Shown: one piece after another, positions 50,305 to 58,487 of the stretch
Position numbering within the stretch: position 1 is the stretch's first letter
Layout: the number at the start of each line of letters is the position of its first letter
NCBI GenBank assembly: GCA_964390465.1
Contig: CAYMIJ010000006.1
Span: forward strand, 1-64,000
DNA length: 64,000 nucleotides
Direction of reading: 5' to 3'
Source: JADZAI01 sp964390465
GTDB lineage: Bacteria > Pseudomonadota > Alphaproteobacteria > Micropepsales > Micropepsaceae
Notes under the pieces: generated by a model
The model's database searches: none
Told to the model about the DNA's origin: nothing
What the model saw: the letters and a program-made list of their open reading frames with translations, nothing else
Translations under genes and position numbers: made by a program

Positions 50305-51378
50305 ATGGATTACACCACCTACCTCAAACTCGATCAGATCCTCAGTGCCCAGCGTCCTGAAAGCACTGCTCAGGGCCGCGAAGCCCATGATGAGATGCTC
50401 TTCATCATCATCCATCAGGCCTACGAGCTATGGTTCAAGCAGATCCTGCACGAGGTGGAACGTGTGGCAGGCGTATTCGGCGGACCAGTTGTGGATGACG
50501 CGCAACTTTCCATCGCCGTGCACAGCGCAGAGCGCGTGGTGAAAATCCTCCAGCTTGTCGTCTCGCAGATCGACATTCTGGAAACCATGACACCGATGGA
50601 TTTTCTGGAGTTCCGCGATCTGCTTGTGCCCGCATCGGGATTCCAGAGCGAACAGTTCCGCATGCTGGAAACGCGGCTTGGCCTCGATCGTGCGGCGCGG
50701 CTCAAATACGATAACGCCGATTTTGACGCGCGCCTTCTGCCCGATGCAAAGGCACGCATCACAGAGGCCGAGAAACGCCCAAGTCTGCGCGCCGCAATTG
50801 ACGCGTGGCTGTCGCGCACCCCGTTTGTGGGCATGGGCGGGTTCGACTTCCGCGCTGAATATGATGCGGCCATCGACCGTATGCTGAAAGCCGACATCGA
50901 GACCATTCGTCGCCACCCACAACTGACGGACGCCGAGAGGCGCGTGCAGGTCGAAAGCCTTGAGCGCTCGTCCGCGATGTATGACGCGCTGCTTGACGAT
51001 GCACGCTTCGAGGCACTGAAGGCCGAGGGCGGCTGGGCCATGTCGCGGCGGGCACTCCAGGCAGCACTGTTCATTTTCCTCTATCGTGACGAGCCAGCCT
51101 TGCAACTGCCTTTCCGAATGCTGCGCGCGGTGATGGACATGGACGAGCTGATGGCCCTGTGGAGGCTGCGTCATGCGCTGATGGTGTCCCGCATGATCGG
51201 ACGCAAGGTCGGCACCGGCGGTTCGTCGGGCGCAGACTATCTGCGCGGTAGCGCCGACAAGCACCGCATATTCACGGACCTCTTTTCCATCGCCACCTTC
51301 CTTATCCCGCGCTCACAGTTGCCGAGATTGCCAGAAACAGTGCGCGCCTCGATGCGCTACGCCTACGAACGCGCCTGA
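50305..51378 (+). CDS. kynA: tryptophan 2,3-dioxygenase
   Basis: A haem enzyme opening the indole ring of L-tryptophan to give N-formylkynurenine. The 357-residue protein starts with MDYTTYLKLDQILSAQ. It has the substrate-site helix EMLFIIIHQAYELWFKQ (H37) and the C-terminal haem/substrate region LWRLRHALMVSRMIGRKVGTGGSSGADYLR. It is longer than the ~280-residue tetrameric bacterial type. The stop overlaps the next start by one base, so it is coupled to the kynureninase-like gene. Confidence 0.93.
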   Translation: MDYTTYLKLDQILSAQRPESTAQGREAHDEMLFIIIHQAYELWFKQILHEVERVAGVFGGPVVDDAQLSIAVHSAERVVKILQLVVSQIDILETMTPMDFLEFRDLLVPASGFQSEQFRMLETRLGLDRAARLKYDNADFDARLLPDAKARITEAEKRPSLRAAIDAWLSRTPFVGMGGFDFRAEYDAAIDRMLKADIETIRRHPQLTDAERRVQVESLERSSAMYDALLDDARFEALKAEGGWAMSRRALQAALFIFLYRDEPALQLPFRMLRAVMDMDELMALWRLRHALMVSRMIGRKVGTGGSSGADYLRGSADKHRIFTDLFSIATFLIPRSQLPRLPETVRASMRYAYERA

Positions 51379-52520
51379 TGGATACATTGAAGGCCCATTT
51401 CAGCGCCTCCATTGGCCAAGGTGGAAAGCTGCACTTCGCCGCGCACAGCCATCACCCCTGGCCCGATGTTACGGAGGCGGCGCAACGCCAGTACTGGCGC
51501 GATACGGCGACGCTGCTGGATGGAAAGTGGGACAAGGTGTTTGGCGCGGTTATCCCGGCTGCGCAGGGTCACGTTGCGCAGAAGCTGAGCCTTGGTGATC
51601 CAGCCAGCATCGCCTTTGCCCCCAATACACATGAGTTCGTGCGCCGTCTTATCTCGTGCCTGCCACACACGAGGCGACCGCGCATTCTCACCACGGACAG
51701 CGAGTTCCATTCCTTCTCGCGCCAGATTGCACGGCTGGAAGAAGACGATCTTGTTCAGGTGACGCGCGTGCCAGCTGAACCGCTGGACAGTTTTGCGGCG
51801 CGTTTCAGTGAAGCGGCGCGTAACGCACATCATGACCTCGTTTTCCTCAGCCATGTCTTCTTCAATTCGGGGTTTGTTGTTCCTGACATTGCCGACATTG
51901 TTGGCGCGGTGCGCGACGCGGACACGCTGATTGCGATTGACGGCTATCATGCCTTCATGGCGTTGCCAGTTGATCTCAGCGCTATTGAGAGCCGCGTTTT
52001 TTACATTGCTGGCGGATACAAGTATGCGATGGCCGGTGAAGGTGTGTGCTTCATGCACTGCCCGCCGGGGTATGGGCCGCGACCACGCGACACGGGCTGG
52101 TATGCGGAGTTTGGCGCACTTGGGTCTGCCCGCGCTGGCGAGACGGCCTATGGCACGGACGCCTCGCGCTTTGCCGGATCGACCTTTGATCCATCTGGCC
52201 TTTACCGCTTCAACGCCGTGCAGGACTGGCTGAGCGCGCTGGGCGTGGATGGCATCACGGCAACCCATCATGCCTATTGCCAGAGGCTGCAACAGCAGTT
52301 GCTTGAGGCGATCCCCATCGACGTGATGGTGACTGAACCATCGCGGCGCGGGCGGTTCCTGACAATCCGCCGCGATGACGCCGAGCGGATCGAGGCACGG
52401 CTGGCAGCCAGCGGCATCATGACCGACCGGCGTGGCGACCGCCTGCGCCTTGGCTTCGGCGTCTATCATGACGCCGAAGATGTGAGCCGTCTGGCCGCAG
52501 CGCTAAGTCCCCTTATTTAG
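51378..52520 (+). CDS. kynureninase-like PLP-dependent class V aminotransferase-fold enzyme
   Basis: A 380-residue PLP enzyme. The Schiff-base lysine is K215 in YIAGGYKYAMAGEGVCFM, and DTLIAIDGYHAFMALPVDL provides the PLP-ring Asp. HFAAHSHHPWPDVTEAA at the N-terminus and the aromatic-rich GWYAEFGALG segment resemble kynureninase-related class V enzymes. Coupling to tryptophan dioxygenase (one-base overlap) makes kynurenine cleavage to anthranilate the likeliest role. No formamidase gene lies between them. It overlaps the convergent PQQ dehydrogenase gene by 8 bp. Confidence 0.82.
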   Translation: MDTLKAHFSASIGQGGKLHFAAHSHHPWPDVTEAAQRQYWRDTATLLDGKWDKVFGAVIPAAQGHVAQKLSLGDPASIAFAPNTHEFVRRLISCLPHTRRPRILTTDSEFHSFSRQIARLEEDDLVQVTRVPAEPLDSFAARFSEAARNAHHDLVFLSHVFFNSGFVVPDIADIVGAVRDADTLIAIDGYHAFMALPVDLSAIESRVFYIAGGYKYAMAGEGVCFMHCPPGYGPRPRDTGWYAEFGALGSARAGETAYGTDASRFAGSTFDPSGLYRFNAVQDWLSALGVDGITATHHAYCQRLQQQLLEAIPIDVMVTEPSRRGRFLTIRRDDAERIEARLAASGIMTDRRGDRLRLGFGVYHDAEDVSRLAAALSPLI

Positions 52521-54846
52521 GTGCCGGGTTTGCCGCTGCCCATGAAGCGTTGGCCTGTTGCAGCACGTATTGCCGGATGGCCTCGACATCATCGGCTTTG
52601 AGATTGTCCGCGAACGAGGCCATGCCATTGGCCGCAAGCTCGCCTTTCAGCACGATCTCGTTATAGCGCGAGAAGACTTCGTTGCTGCTCATGCGCAAAT
52701 CGGGAATGACACCTGCGCTTTCCCCGAAGAAGCCATGACAGACAACGCAGGTCTGATGATAGAGCGTGAAGCCCTTTTCGATGGTGGCGGCATCAGCGGT
52801 CACGCCCATCGGCTTTTCGGTTCGCGGATAGCGCAGCGGCGTCAGCGCCGTAACGGTCTGCTTGCCACCCAGCTTGAACACGAACAGACGGCCCTGATTG
52901 GTGCCATGCTTCACAGCGGCGCTGTTGGGGTCTTTCAGATTGGCGAGCCCCCACGCGCCGCCCCAACCGGCCAGAACGGCAACATATTGTTCGCCATCCA
53001 CCGTATAGGTGACAGGCGGTGCAAGAATGCCGGTCGTCAGGTCCATCTTCCAGAGCTGTGTGCCGGTCTCGGCATCATAGGCACCCAGAATGCCGTCCAT
53101 GCCGCCACCGAACACAAGCCCGCCCGCCGTTGCCAGCAGGCCGCCATTCCACGCCCCGGCCATCGGCACCGACCAGCGTTCTTTCTGGGCGACCGGATCC
53201 CACGCGCGGATGAAGCCTTTGGCGGGCGGTGGCGGATTGCCAGCTGCCACGGCCGCCATGATCGCCTGCGTCACGCCCGCAAAATCGACGCCGGTATTCC
53301 ACTTGCCCGGCACATAGGCGTAGGGCTGCTGGTTCACGAACAGCGCGCTGGCATCGATGGTCGGGATATAGACAAGGCCGGTCTTGGGACTGAAGGCCAT
53401 TGGCTGCCAGTTATGGCCGCCGACCTGTGCCGGGAACACGACCTTGGGTTCGGTGCGATAGTCGATGTCCGGGTTGGGAATGGGCTTGTGGGTGACAGGA
53501 TCAAGACCCTTGGTCCAGTTCACAGCGACATAGGCATCACCTGAAATGAACTCGCCCGTCGCCGCATCCAGCACATAGAAGAAGCCGTTCTTGGGGGCCT
53601 GCATCACCACACGGCGCGGCGCGCCCTTGATGGTCAGGTCAGCCAGCATGATGGGCTGAGTGGCCGTGAAATCCCAACTGTCGCCTGGCGTGCCCTGATA
53701 GTGCCAGACATAGTCGCCGGTATCGGCGTTCAGCGCGACGATGGACGACACATACAGATTATCGCCGCCGCCGGGCGAGCGCATGTCGTGGTTCCAAGGC
53801 GAGCCATTGCCGACGCCGATGTAAACAAGGTTGAGCTTCGGATCATAGACGATCGCGTCCCACACCGTGCCGCCGCCGCCGACCGAGGGCCAAGCGGCCT
53901 TCGGATCCTTGCTCCATGTCGGCAATGCCTTTTCAAGTGCAGCGCTTTCCTGCGGCTTTGTCGGATCGCCCGGCACCGTGAAGAAACGCCACTTCTGTGC
54001 GCCGGTTTTCGTGTCATAGGCGGTGACATAGCCGCGCACACCCAGTTCCGCGCCGCCATTGCCGATAATGACCATGCCCTTGGCGATGCGTGGCGCGCCG
54101 GTGATGACATAAGGCCGGGTGCGGTCGATCAGCGTGTTGACGACCCAGACGGGCTGGCCGGATTTGGCATCGAGCGCAATCAGACGCCCATCCAGCGAGG
54201 CGACATAGACGCGGCCTTCGTAAACAGCGACGCCACGATTGACGATGTCGCAGCAGGCATTGCGCGCCCATGCACCGGGCACCTGTGGATCATAGCTCCA
54301 CAGCTCGCGGCCCGAGCGCGCATCGATCGCTGTCACAACGCCCCAATTGCCGGTGATGAACATCACGCCATCGACAACAATCGGCGAGGCTTCCAGCCCG
54401 CGCACCGTGCCGGTTTCCATTTCCCAGGCGACGCCAAGCTGGGCGACATTCGTTTTGTTGATGGCATCGAGTGGCGAGAAACGCTGTTCGTCGGTGGTGC
54501 GGCCATGGGCCATCCAGTTGCCCGGTTCGCTGTCAGCGGCGGCGATGCGCGCTTCGGTGACCGCAGCGCCTTTCGCCAGCAGTTCAGCATCGGCGGCACT
54601 GGGAGTGCCGGATGTCACGCCGCGTGCTTCACCATTCGCTCCGTCGCCCGCCGGTGTGCCGGGAACGCCGGAAGACGCCTTGGCCGGTGCGGCAGGCGCG
54701 GCCGCAGCCGGTGTCGCAGCAGGCGTTGCTGCCGATGCGGCATGAGCCGTGAAGATGGGGCTGTTGGGGGCGAGATAATAAAATCCAGCCGCCACAGCCA
54801 ACACCGTTGATGCCACCCCGACAAACAGCCCGCTTGTGCCACGCAT
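52513..54846 (-). CDS. PQQ-dependent alcohol dehydrogenase with C-terminal cytochrome c
   Basis: A periplasmic quinohaemoprotein of 777 residues. It has an N-terminal hydrophobic anchor or signal (about 5-38) and a long Ala/Pro-rich linker. The eight-bladed propeller starts near WMAHGRTTDEQRFSPLDAINKTNV. The vicinal disulfide of methanol/ethanol dehydrogenases is C198-C199 in NACCDIV. Tryptophan-docking repeats such as TGDYVWHYQGTPGDSWDF are visible. The C-terminal cytochrome c domain has C700-V-V-C703-H704, with Met in GMASF as likely axial ligand. ATG 54846 is chosen; the frame stays open upstream but encodes an unrelated segment. PQQ synthesis genes are not in the window. Confidence 0.9.
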   Translation of the reverse strand: MRGTSGLFVGVASTVLAVAAGFYYLAPNSPIFTAHAASAATPAATPAAAAPAAPAKASSGVPGTPAGDGANGEARGVTSGTPSAADAELLAKGAAVTEARIAAADSEPGNWMAHGRTTDEQRFSPLDAINKTNVAQLGVAWEMETGTVRGLEASPIVVDGVMFITGNWGVVTAIDARSGRELWSYDPQVPGAWARNACCDIVNRGVAVYEGRVYVASLDGRLIALDAKSGQPVWVVNTLIDRTRPYVITGAPRIAKGMVIIGNGGAELGVRGYVTAYDTKTGAQKWRFFTVPGDPTKPQESAALEKALPTWSKDPKAAWPSVGGGGTVWDAIVYDPKLNLVYIGVGNGSPWNHDMRSPGGGDNLYVSSIVALNADTGDYVWHYQGTPGDSWDFTATQPIMLADLTIKGAPRRVVMQAPKNGFFYVLDAATGEFISGDAYVAVNWTKGLDPVTHKPIPNPDIDYRTEPKVVFPAQVGGHNWQPMAFSPKTGLVYIPTIDASALFVNQQPYAYVPGKWNTGVDFAGVTQAIMAAVAAGNPPPPAKGFIRAWDPVAQKERWSVPMAGAWNGGLLATAGGLVFGGGMDGILGAYDAETGTQLWKMDLTTGILAPPVTYTVDGEQYVAVLAGWGGAWGLANLKDPNSAAVKHGTNQGRLFVFKLGGKQTVTALTPLRYPRTEKPMGVTADAATIEKGFTLYHQTCVVCHGFFGESAGVIPDLRMSSNEVFSRYNEIVLKGELAANGMASFADNLKADDVEAIRQYVLQQANASWAAANPAPK

Positions 54847-55149
54847 CTGACGTCTCCTTTTATCTGTTGTGGTCAGATGATCGCGTCTGGGGCGACTGTG
54901 CAAGCCCTTCGCTACGGCACATGCGGTTGTCTTGTGAGGCTGCTCGTTGGTGAATCGCGCGAGCAATTCGCAACCGGCACGCGCGGCACGTCTTATGACG
55001 GCATATTCCTTCCGGCGTGCGATGGCGCCAGCCGTGCGGCGGCCGTGGCGCAGCGCATTGGCGTTGCCGGGCTGGCCACCGCGCCGCCGCATCGTCGTGA
55101 TCGGTAATTTAGTTTCACGATCACGACACAATATTTGTTCGTTTGTCAT
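54847..55149 (-). pseudogene. remnant of a small 'GGxPxGNxN' protein, in frame with the PQQ dehydrogenase
   Basis: The open frame upstream of the dehydrogenase start encodes a basic peptide with RRRGGQPGNANALRHGRRT followed by RRKEYAVIRRAARAGCELLARF. This matches the style of short alphaproteobacterial proteins with a GGxPxGNxNALxHGR motif and resembles the end of the unknown gene at 46.1-46.3 kb. It has no stop before the dehydrogenase, so a separate functional gene is doubtful; a remnant or a chance-extended frame is likelier. Candidate starts are 55149 and 55092. Confidence 0.4.
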
Positions 55150-55162
55150 TGGGATACAGGGA

Positions 55163-55174
55163 GGGGGGGGGGGG
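55163..55174. repeat. homopolymer run of 12 G
   Basis: Twelve consecutive G (preceded by GGGA and followed by AGGA) lie just beyond the 3' end of the unknown gene at 55179-55694. Such a tract is prone to slippage and to sequencing error. Confidence 0.9.
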
Positions 55175-55178
55175 AGGA

Positions 55179-55694
55179 TCAGACGTAGGGGAGACCCTGC
55201 CAGGGCCCGTGGCCAAACTCACGGCGCGCGCGGTTGATATCCCAATATGGGTCTTTCTGGAGCGCACTGAACAGATCGGCGTCAAATGTGCCGTCATCGC
55301 CGCAAAAGGCTTCGTGCGGCCAACGGGGTGGCAGGCTGCCTTCCCGCAGTTCAGGTGCGGCGGGGCGCCGCTCGACCTCGATCTTCAACGCATGACGTTT
55401 GATGTTCTCTTCCGGTGGTGGCGGCATCAGGGCGCCCATCATCATCGTGATGGTTGTGGCCAGATGCGTGGCGCGTTCATATGCCTCGTCGCGGTGGCTT
55501 TCGGATGGGTCCAGATCCAGCCCCTGGAGGTCCAGCACCTCGCGATATTCGTTCGCTATCATCGCGTGGCAGTTGATGATCTGGCGCACCATGGCCTCAC
55601 GCACGATACCGATATCATAGTGTTCTGGCGGGCGGCCGCCGAAAAAGGTTTCAACAAGCTGGGCCAGAGGCGGCCTTTGTTTCAGTTTTGCCAA
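55179..55694 (-). CDS. hypothetical protein (accessory)
   Basis: A 171-residue protein I do not recognise. It is mixed-charge and soluble-looking, with no signal peptide. A plausible helical part lies at 8-90 (PPLAQLVETFFGGRPPEHYD, MVRQIINCHAMIANEYREVLDL, RATHLATTITMMMGALMPPPPEE). A Pro/Trp-rich C-terminus follows (PPRWPHEAFCGDD, GHGPWQGLPYV). The start appears to be TTG at 55694, with AAGGAT 8 bases before it; the next Met is internal. It sits in a small accessory pocket between a remnant and a TRIC channel gene. Confidence 0.6.
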   Translation of the reverse strand: MAKLKQRPPLAQLVETFFGGRPPEHYDIGIVREAMVRQIINCHAMIANEYREVLDLQGLDLDPSESHRDEAYERATHLATTITMMMGALMPPPPEENIKRHALKIEVERRPAAPELREGSLPPRWPHEAFCGDDGTFDADLFSALQKDPYWDINRARREFGHGPWQGLPYV

Positions 55695-55759
55695 GGGGAT
55701 GATCCTTTCGTGTGTTCTGCGCGCCGCAATAGCGCGCCCCGTTATAGGATTATCAACCC

Positions 55760-55795
55760 ATTCCTGTAAAGGATCATATTCCTTTATATAAAGGA
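55760..55795. promoter_or_regulatory. AT-rich palindromic region upstream of the 55.7-kb hypothetical gene
   Basis: TCCTTTATATAAAGGA (55780-55795) is a perfect 16-bp palindrome. GATCATATTCCT (55772-55783) overlaps it and also occurs at 45419-45430 before the unknown gene next to the CRISPR array. A further ATTCCT is at 55760. A shared regulator is possible; this is inference from one repeated 12-mer. Confidence 0.4.
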
Positions 55796-55840
55796 CAATA
55801 ATGCTGCTTCACGCCACAAAGCCCCCAGAGAAGGGCGTGG

Positions 55841-56470
55841 CTAGACCCAGTCCTGATCATATGTGAAGCGCGGCATGCCCCATTTGTAGCGGACAGCCAG
55901 AAGACGCGCCGTGAGGCCGACAAGAATGGCGACTGAGGCCGCGAGAGCAGGATCAATGCCCGCTTCCAGACCGCCGACATAAAGCAGGCCCGTCAGGACC
56001 GAGACGCTGGCGTAAAGCTCGCTGCTGAACAGAAGCGGGATCTGATTGCACAGCACATCGCGCAACACGCCGCCCGCGCAGCCACTGAGCATGCCTGCCA
56101 GCACAGCCACGGCAATGGGATGACCAAGCTGGCGCGCGACATCGCAGCCGACAATCGTCACCACCACCAGCCCGATGGCATCGAGCAGAATGAATGTGCG
56201 GCGCAGGTGGTGCATGAACTGCGCCCCAACCATAGCGAGGATCGCGCCCGCCGACGTAACACCCAGTATCCATGGGCGTTCCACCCAATAAAGCGGATAG
56301 TGGCCGAGCAGCACGTCGCGCATGGTGCTTCCGCCAAGCGCCGTGACGGCGGCAATAATCAGCACGCCGACCCAGTCCATCTGGCGGCGCCCGGCGGCCA
56401 GTGCGCCGGTCATGGCCGCCGCCACCACAGCGGCAATCGCAAAAATGTTGATGAGGTTCGCGCTGTACAT
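55841..56470 (-). CDS. TRIC-family (UPF0126/YicG-like) membrane channel protein
   Basis: A 209-residue inner-membrane protein with about seven hydrophobic helices in two repeated halves, each with a Gly-rich turn: ALGGSTMRDVLLG near 47-59 and CAGGVLRDVLCNQIP near 133-147. This pair defines the prokaryotic trimeric intracellular cation channel family. It is thought to conduct monovalent cations; the physiological role in bacteria is unclear. It ends the PiuC-TRIC run, 3 bp after the hydroxylase gene. Confidence 0.92.
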   Translation of the reverse strand: MYSANLINIFAIAAVVAAAMTGALAAGRRQMDWVGVLIIAAVTALGGSTMRDVLLGHYPLYWVERPWILGVTSAGAILAMVGAQFMHHLRRTFILLDAIGLVVVTIVGCDVARQLGHPIAVAVLAGMLSGCAGGVLRDVLCNQIPLLFSSELYASVSVLTGLLYVGGLEAGIDPALAASVAILVGLTARLLAVRYKWGMPRFTYDQDWV

Positions 56471-56473
56471 GGT

Positions 56474-57130
56474 TCAGCCACCCCAGCGGCGCAGCAGATT
56501 GGCATGCGCTTTGGCGGCGAGATCAAACACCTCGCTTTTGCCCTGCTGTTCAAACAGAGCGCGCTTCAGCCGGTCGAGATCAAACAGGATTTCGCGCGCG
56601 CTCGCATCGCGTACATGACTTTCCACCCATCCAGCACAGGCAAAGCGCGTGCCGCGCGTAACCGGCGCAACACGGTGTAAGGTGGTCGCTTCATAGACGA
56701 TGGCCGCACCAGCTGGCAGTTTCACGCTTTGCGGGCCAGCCGCTGTTTCGATCACCAGCTCGCCGCCGTCATAGTCGGACGGGTCACTGAGAAACACCGT
56801 GAATGACACATCGGTGCGGCGTCCATTCATGAAGGCATCATCGACATGGGTGCCATAGGACTGGCCCACCTCATAGCGGTTGATGAGCATCTGAATGTGC
56901 CTGGGTTGGGCGACCGCCATAAACAGCGTATTGCGCCGCAGTGCCGTCTCGATTTCAGAGCGCACCGCAACAGCCGCCGCATCATCGCGCGGGAGCTGCA
57001 TATTGTCTTTCACCGCACGCGCGTGCCAGCCCGCTGTCGCACGGCCATCTGTAAAAGCAGCTGACGCCAGACGGGCGCGGATGGACCGCGTCTCGTCTGG
57101 CGTCAGAATAGACTCAAGCCCCAGCATCAT
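56474..57130 (-). CDS. PiuC/YbiX-like Fe(II)/2-oxoglutarate-dependent hydroxylase
   Basis: A 218-residue PKHD-type hydroxylase found with iron-uptake genes. The metal site is H-x-D in SYGTHVDDAFM near residues 96-106, with the distal His in ATTLHRVAPVTRGTRFACAGW, where the Arg binds 2-oxoglutarate. PQFL-type variants are absent and the family length is normal. It lies 55 bp downstream of the OprB-like porin gene on the same strand, in a region with a Fur box, so iron regulation is plausible. The substrate is unknown. Confidence 0.9.
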   Translation of the reverse strand: MMLGLESILTPDETRSIRARLASAAFTDGRATAGWHARAVKDNMQLPRDDAAAVAVRSEIETALRRNTLFMAVAQPRHIQMLINRYEVGQSYGTHVDDAFMNGRRTDVSFTVFLSDPSDYDGGELVIETAAGPQSVKLPAGAAIVYEATTLHRVAPVTRGTRFACAGWVESHVRDASAREILFDLDRLKRALFEQQGKSEVFDLAAKAHANLLRRWGG

Positions 57131-57185
57131 GTCGCGCGCGATCCGACCGTTTCTTCCATGAGAGCTGCCATATCACGCGGCAGAG

Positions 57186-58364
57186 TCAAAGCGAGACGTT
57201 CAGCCTGAGCCCGGTCACGACGATATCCTTTGCCGCGCGATCTCCACCTGGCGCGATCACATACTGGGCATAGGGTTGAACGCCGAGGTGGTCCATCAGG
57301 GTGTCGGCATAGGTGATCTCGAACTGCGTTTCGCTGGCGGCTGCGTCGGTTCCGCCCGCGCGCAGGAGTGCACGTTTGCCGGACGACAAATATGCGACAT
57401 TCACGCCAAGGGCGAAGGCGCTGTCGGGCCGCTCGGCAAACACATGCTCAACCGCAACACCCGCCTGAAAGCCACCACGATAGGGGCTGGTTTCTCCATC
57501 CGAGATGCCCGCTTTCAGGAATGCCGTTGTCGCGCGCGGCCCTTCGGGATCGTTCAGTGGCAGCTCGAACAGCAGATAGGCGCCCTGACTGGTGTGTTTC
57601 GGGAAGACGGGGCCACGCACATTTTCCTTTTCCTGCGAATAGCGCCACAGGCCGGCGGCCAGATGATAGCCGTCGGTGATTCCGGCCTCGCCAATCATCA
57701 GCACACCTTCGTTGAACGTGGTGTCGATGCCGCCTTTGTCGCCCCATGCACCAGCCTTCGCATTGAAGACGGCCAGCCGCACATAGTGCTTGCTGTCGGG
57801 CTCATAAAGCAGCCGCACGGCCAGCGCCGTCGATGGGAAAATGGAAGGGCCGGCTGATCCGGTGCCCGCAAGCTCGGAGCCGATCCCCATCGCAGGCAGG
57901 ATGAACTGGCCAGCCGATGCCGTCACATAGAACTGCGCGTTGAGATCCAGCAGACCGGCCTGCAGAGACAGTCCGCTCTCAAAGCGTTTTTCAAGCCATG
58001 CCTCATAAAGGCGCGTATGGCCGAGCGATGTTTCGATATTGTCGATGCCTTGCAAGGTGCCGGCATTGTCGTTCGGTGCGCCGCCCGAGGTGTTCTGGAT
58101 ATCCAGATGGAATGTCATGCCGTTCAGGCCCAGCCAGCGGTCGAGGTCGGCATCAAGGGTGAGGTCCAGCTGGTCGAGCACGTAGCCGCGCCTCGTCTTG
58201 CCGCCGCTGAGGACGCCGACCCAGTCAGCCTTGTAGTTCAGCGCGAGCGAGAAAGGGCTTTCCTTCGCACTGGCGTCCGGCTCCTGAGCCTGTGCCGACA
58301 TGCCTAAGGGCACTGCCAAGGCCGCCATCACCGGAAGGCCCAGTGTGTGTTTCTTCCATACCAT
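57186..58364 (-). CDS. OprB-family porin
   Basis: An outer-membrane beta-barrel protein of 392 residues with a signal peptide (about 1-26, ending SAQAQ). The carbohydrate porin OprB pattern is visible: LNYKADWVGVLSGG, LDLTLDADLDRWLGLNGMTFHLDIQNTSG, GLLDLNAQFYVTASAGQFILP and alternating strands ending VVTGLRLNVSL. ATG 58364 is chosen; the longer reading runs through the promoter and Fur box. Divergence from the imelysin gene around one operator suggests that this porin is iron-regulated, so its solute may not be a sugar. Confidence 0.88.
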   Translation of the reverse strand: MVWKKHTLGLPVMAALAVPLGMSAQAQEPDASAKESPFSLALNYKADWVGVLSGGKTRRGYVLDQLDLTLDADLDRWLGLNGMTFHLDIQNTSGGAPNDNAGTLQGIDNIETSLGHTRLYEAWLEKRFESGLSLQAGLLDLNAQFYVTASAGQFILPAMGIGSELAGTGSAGPSIFPSTALAVRLLYEPDSKHYVRLAVFNAKAGAWGDKGGIDTTFNEGVLMIGEAGITDGYHLAAGLWRYSQEKENVRGPVFPKHTSQGAYLLFELPLNDPEGPRATTAFLKAGISDGETSPYRGGFQAGVAVEHVFAERPDSAFALGVNVAYLSSGKRALLRAGGTDAAASETQFEITYADTLMDHLGVQPYAQYVIAPGGDRAAKDIVVTGLRLNVSL

Positions 58365-58408
58365 TATGTCACCAACCCTTGTTTGAGAATGACTCGCATA
58401 TTTGATTT

Positions 58409-58427
58409 GATAATGACTTTCAATATC
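58409..58427. promoter_or_regulatory. Fur box between the OprB-like and imelysin genes
   Basis: GATAATGACTTTCAATATC matches the 19-bp Fur consensus at 15 of 19 positions. A second weaker site (GAGAATGACTCGCAT, 58385-58399) adjoins it. The pair sits in the 123-bp divergent promoter region, predicting iron repression of both transcripts. Confidence 0.75.
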
Positions 58428-58487
58428 GATATTGTATGCGCGAAGCGGGCGACCGCCCCACACATCAAAACGCTTTGGAGTTAAGAG

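Noticed and set aside
54847..55149. A 101-residue N-terminal extension of the PQQ dehydrogenase
   Set aside because: A typical hydrophobic export segment begins at the Met encoded at 54846, and the upstream residues resemble a different small protein family.
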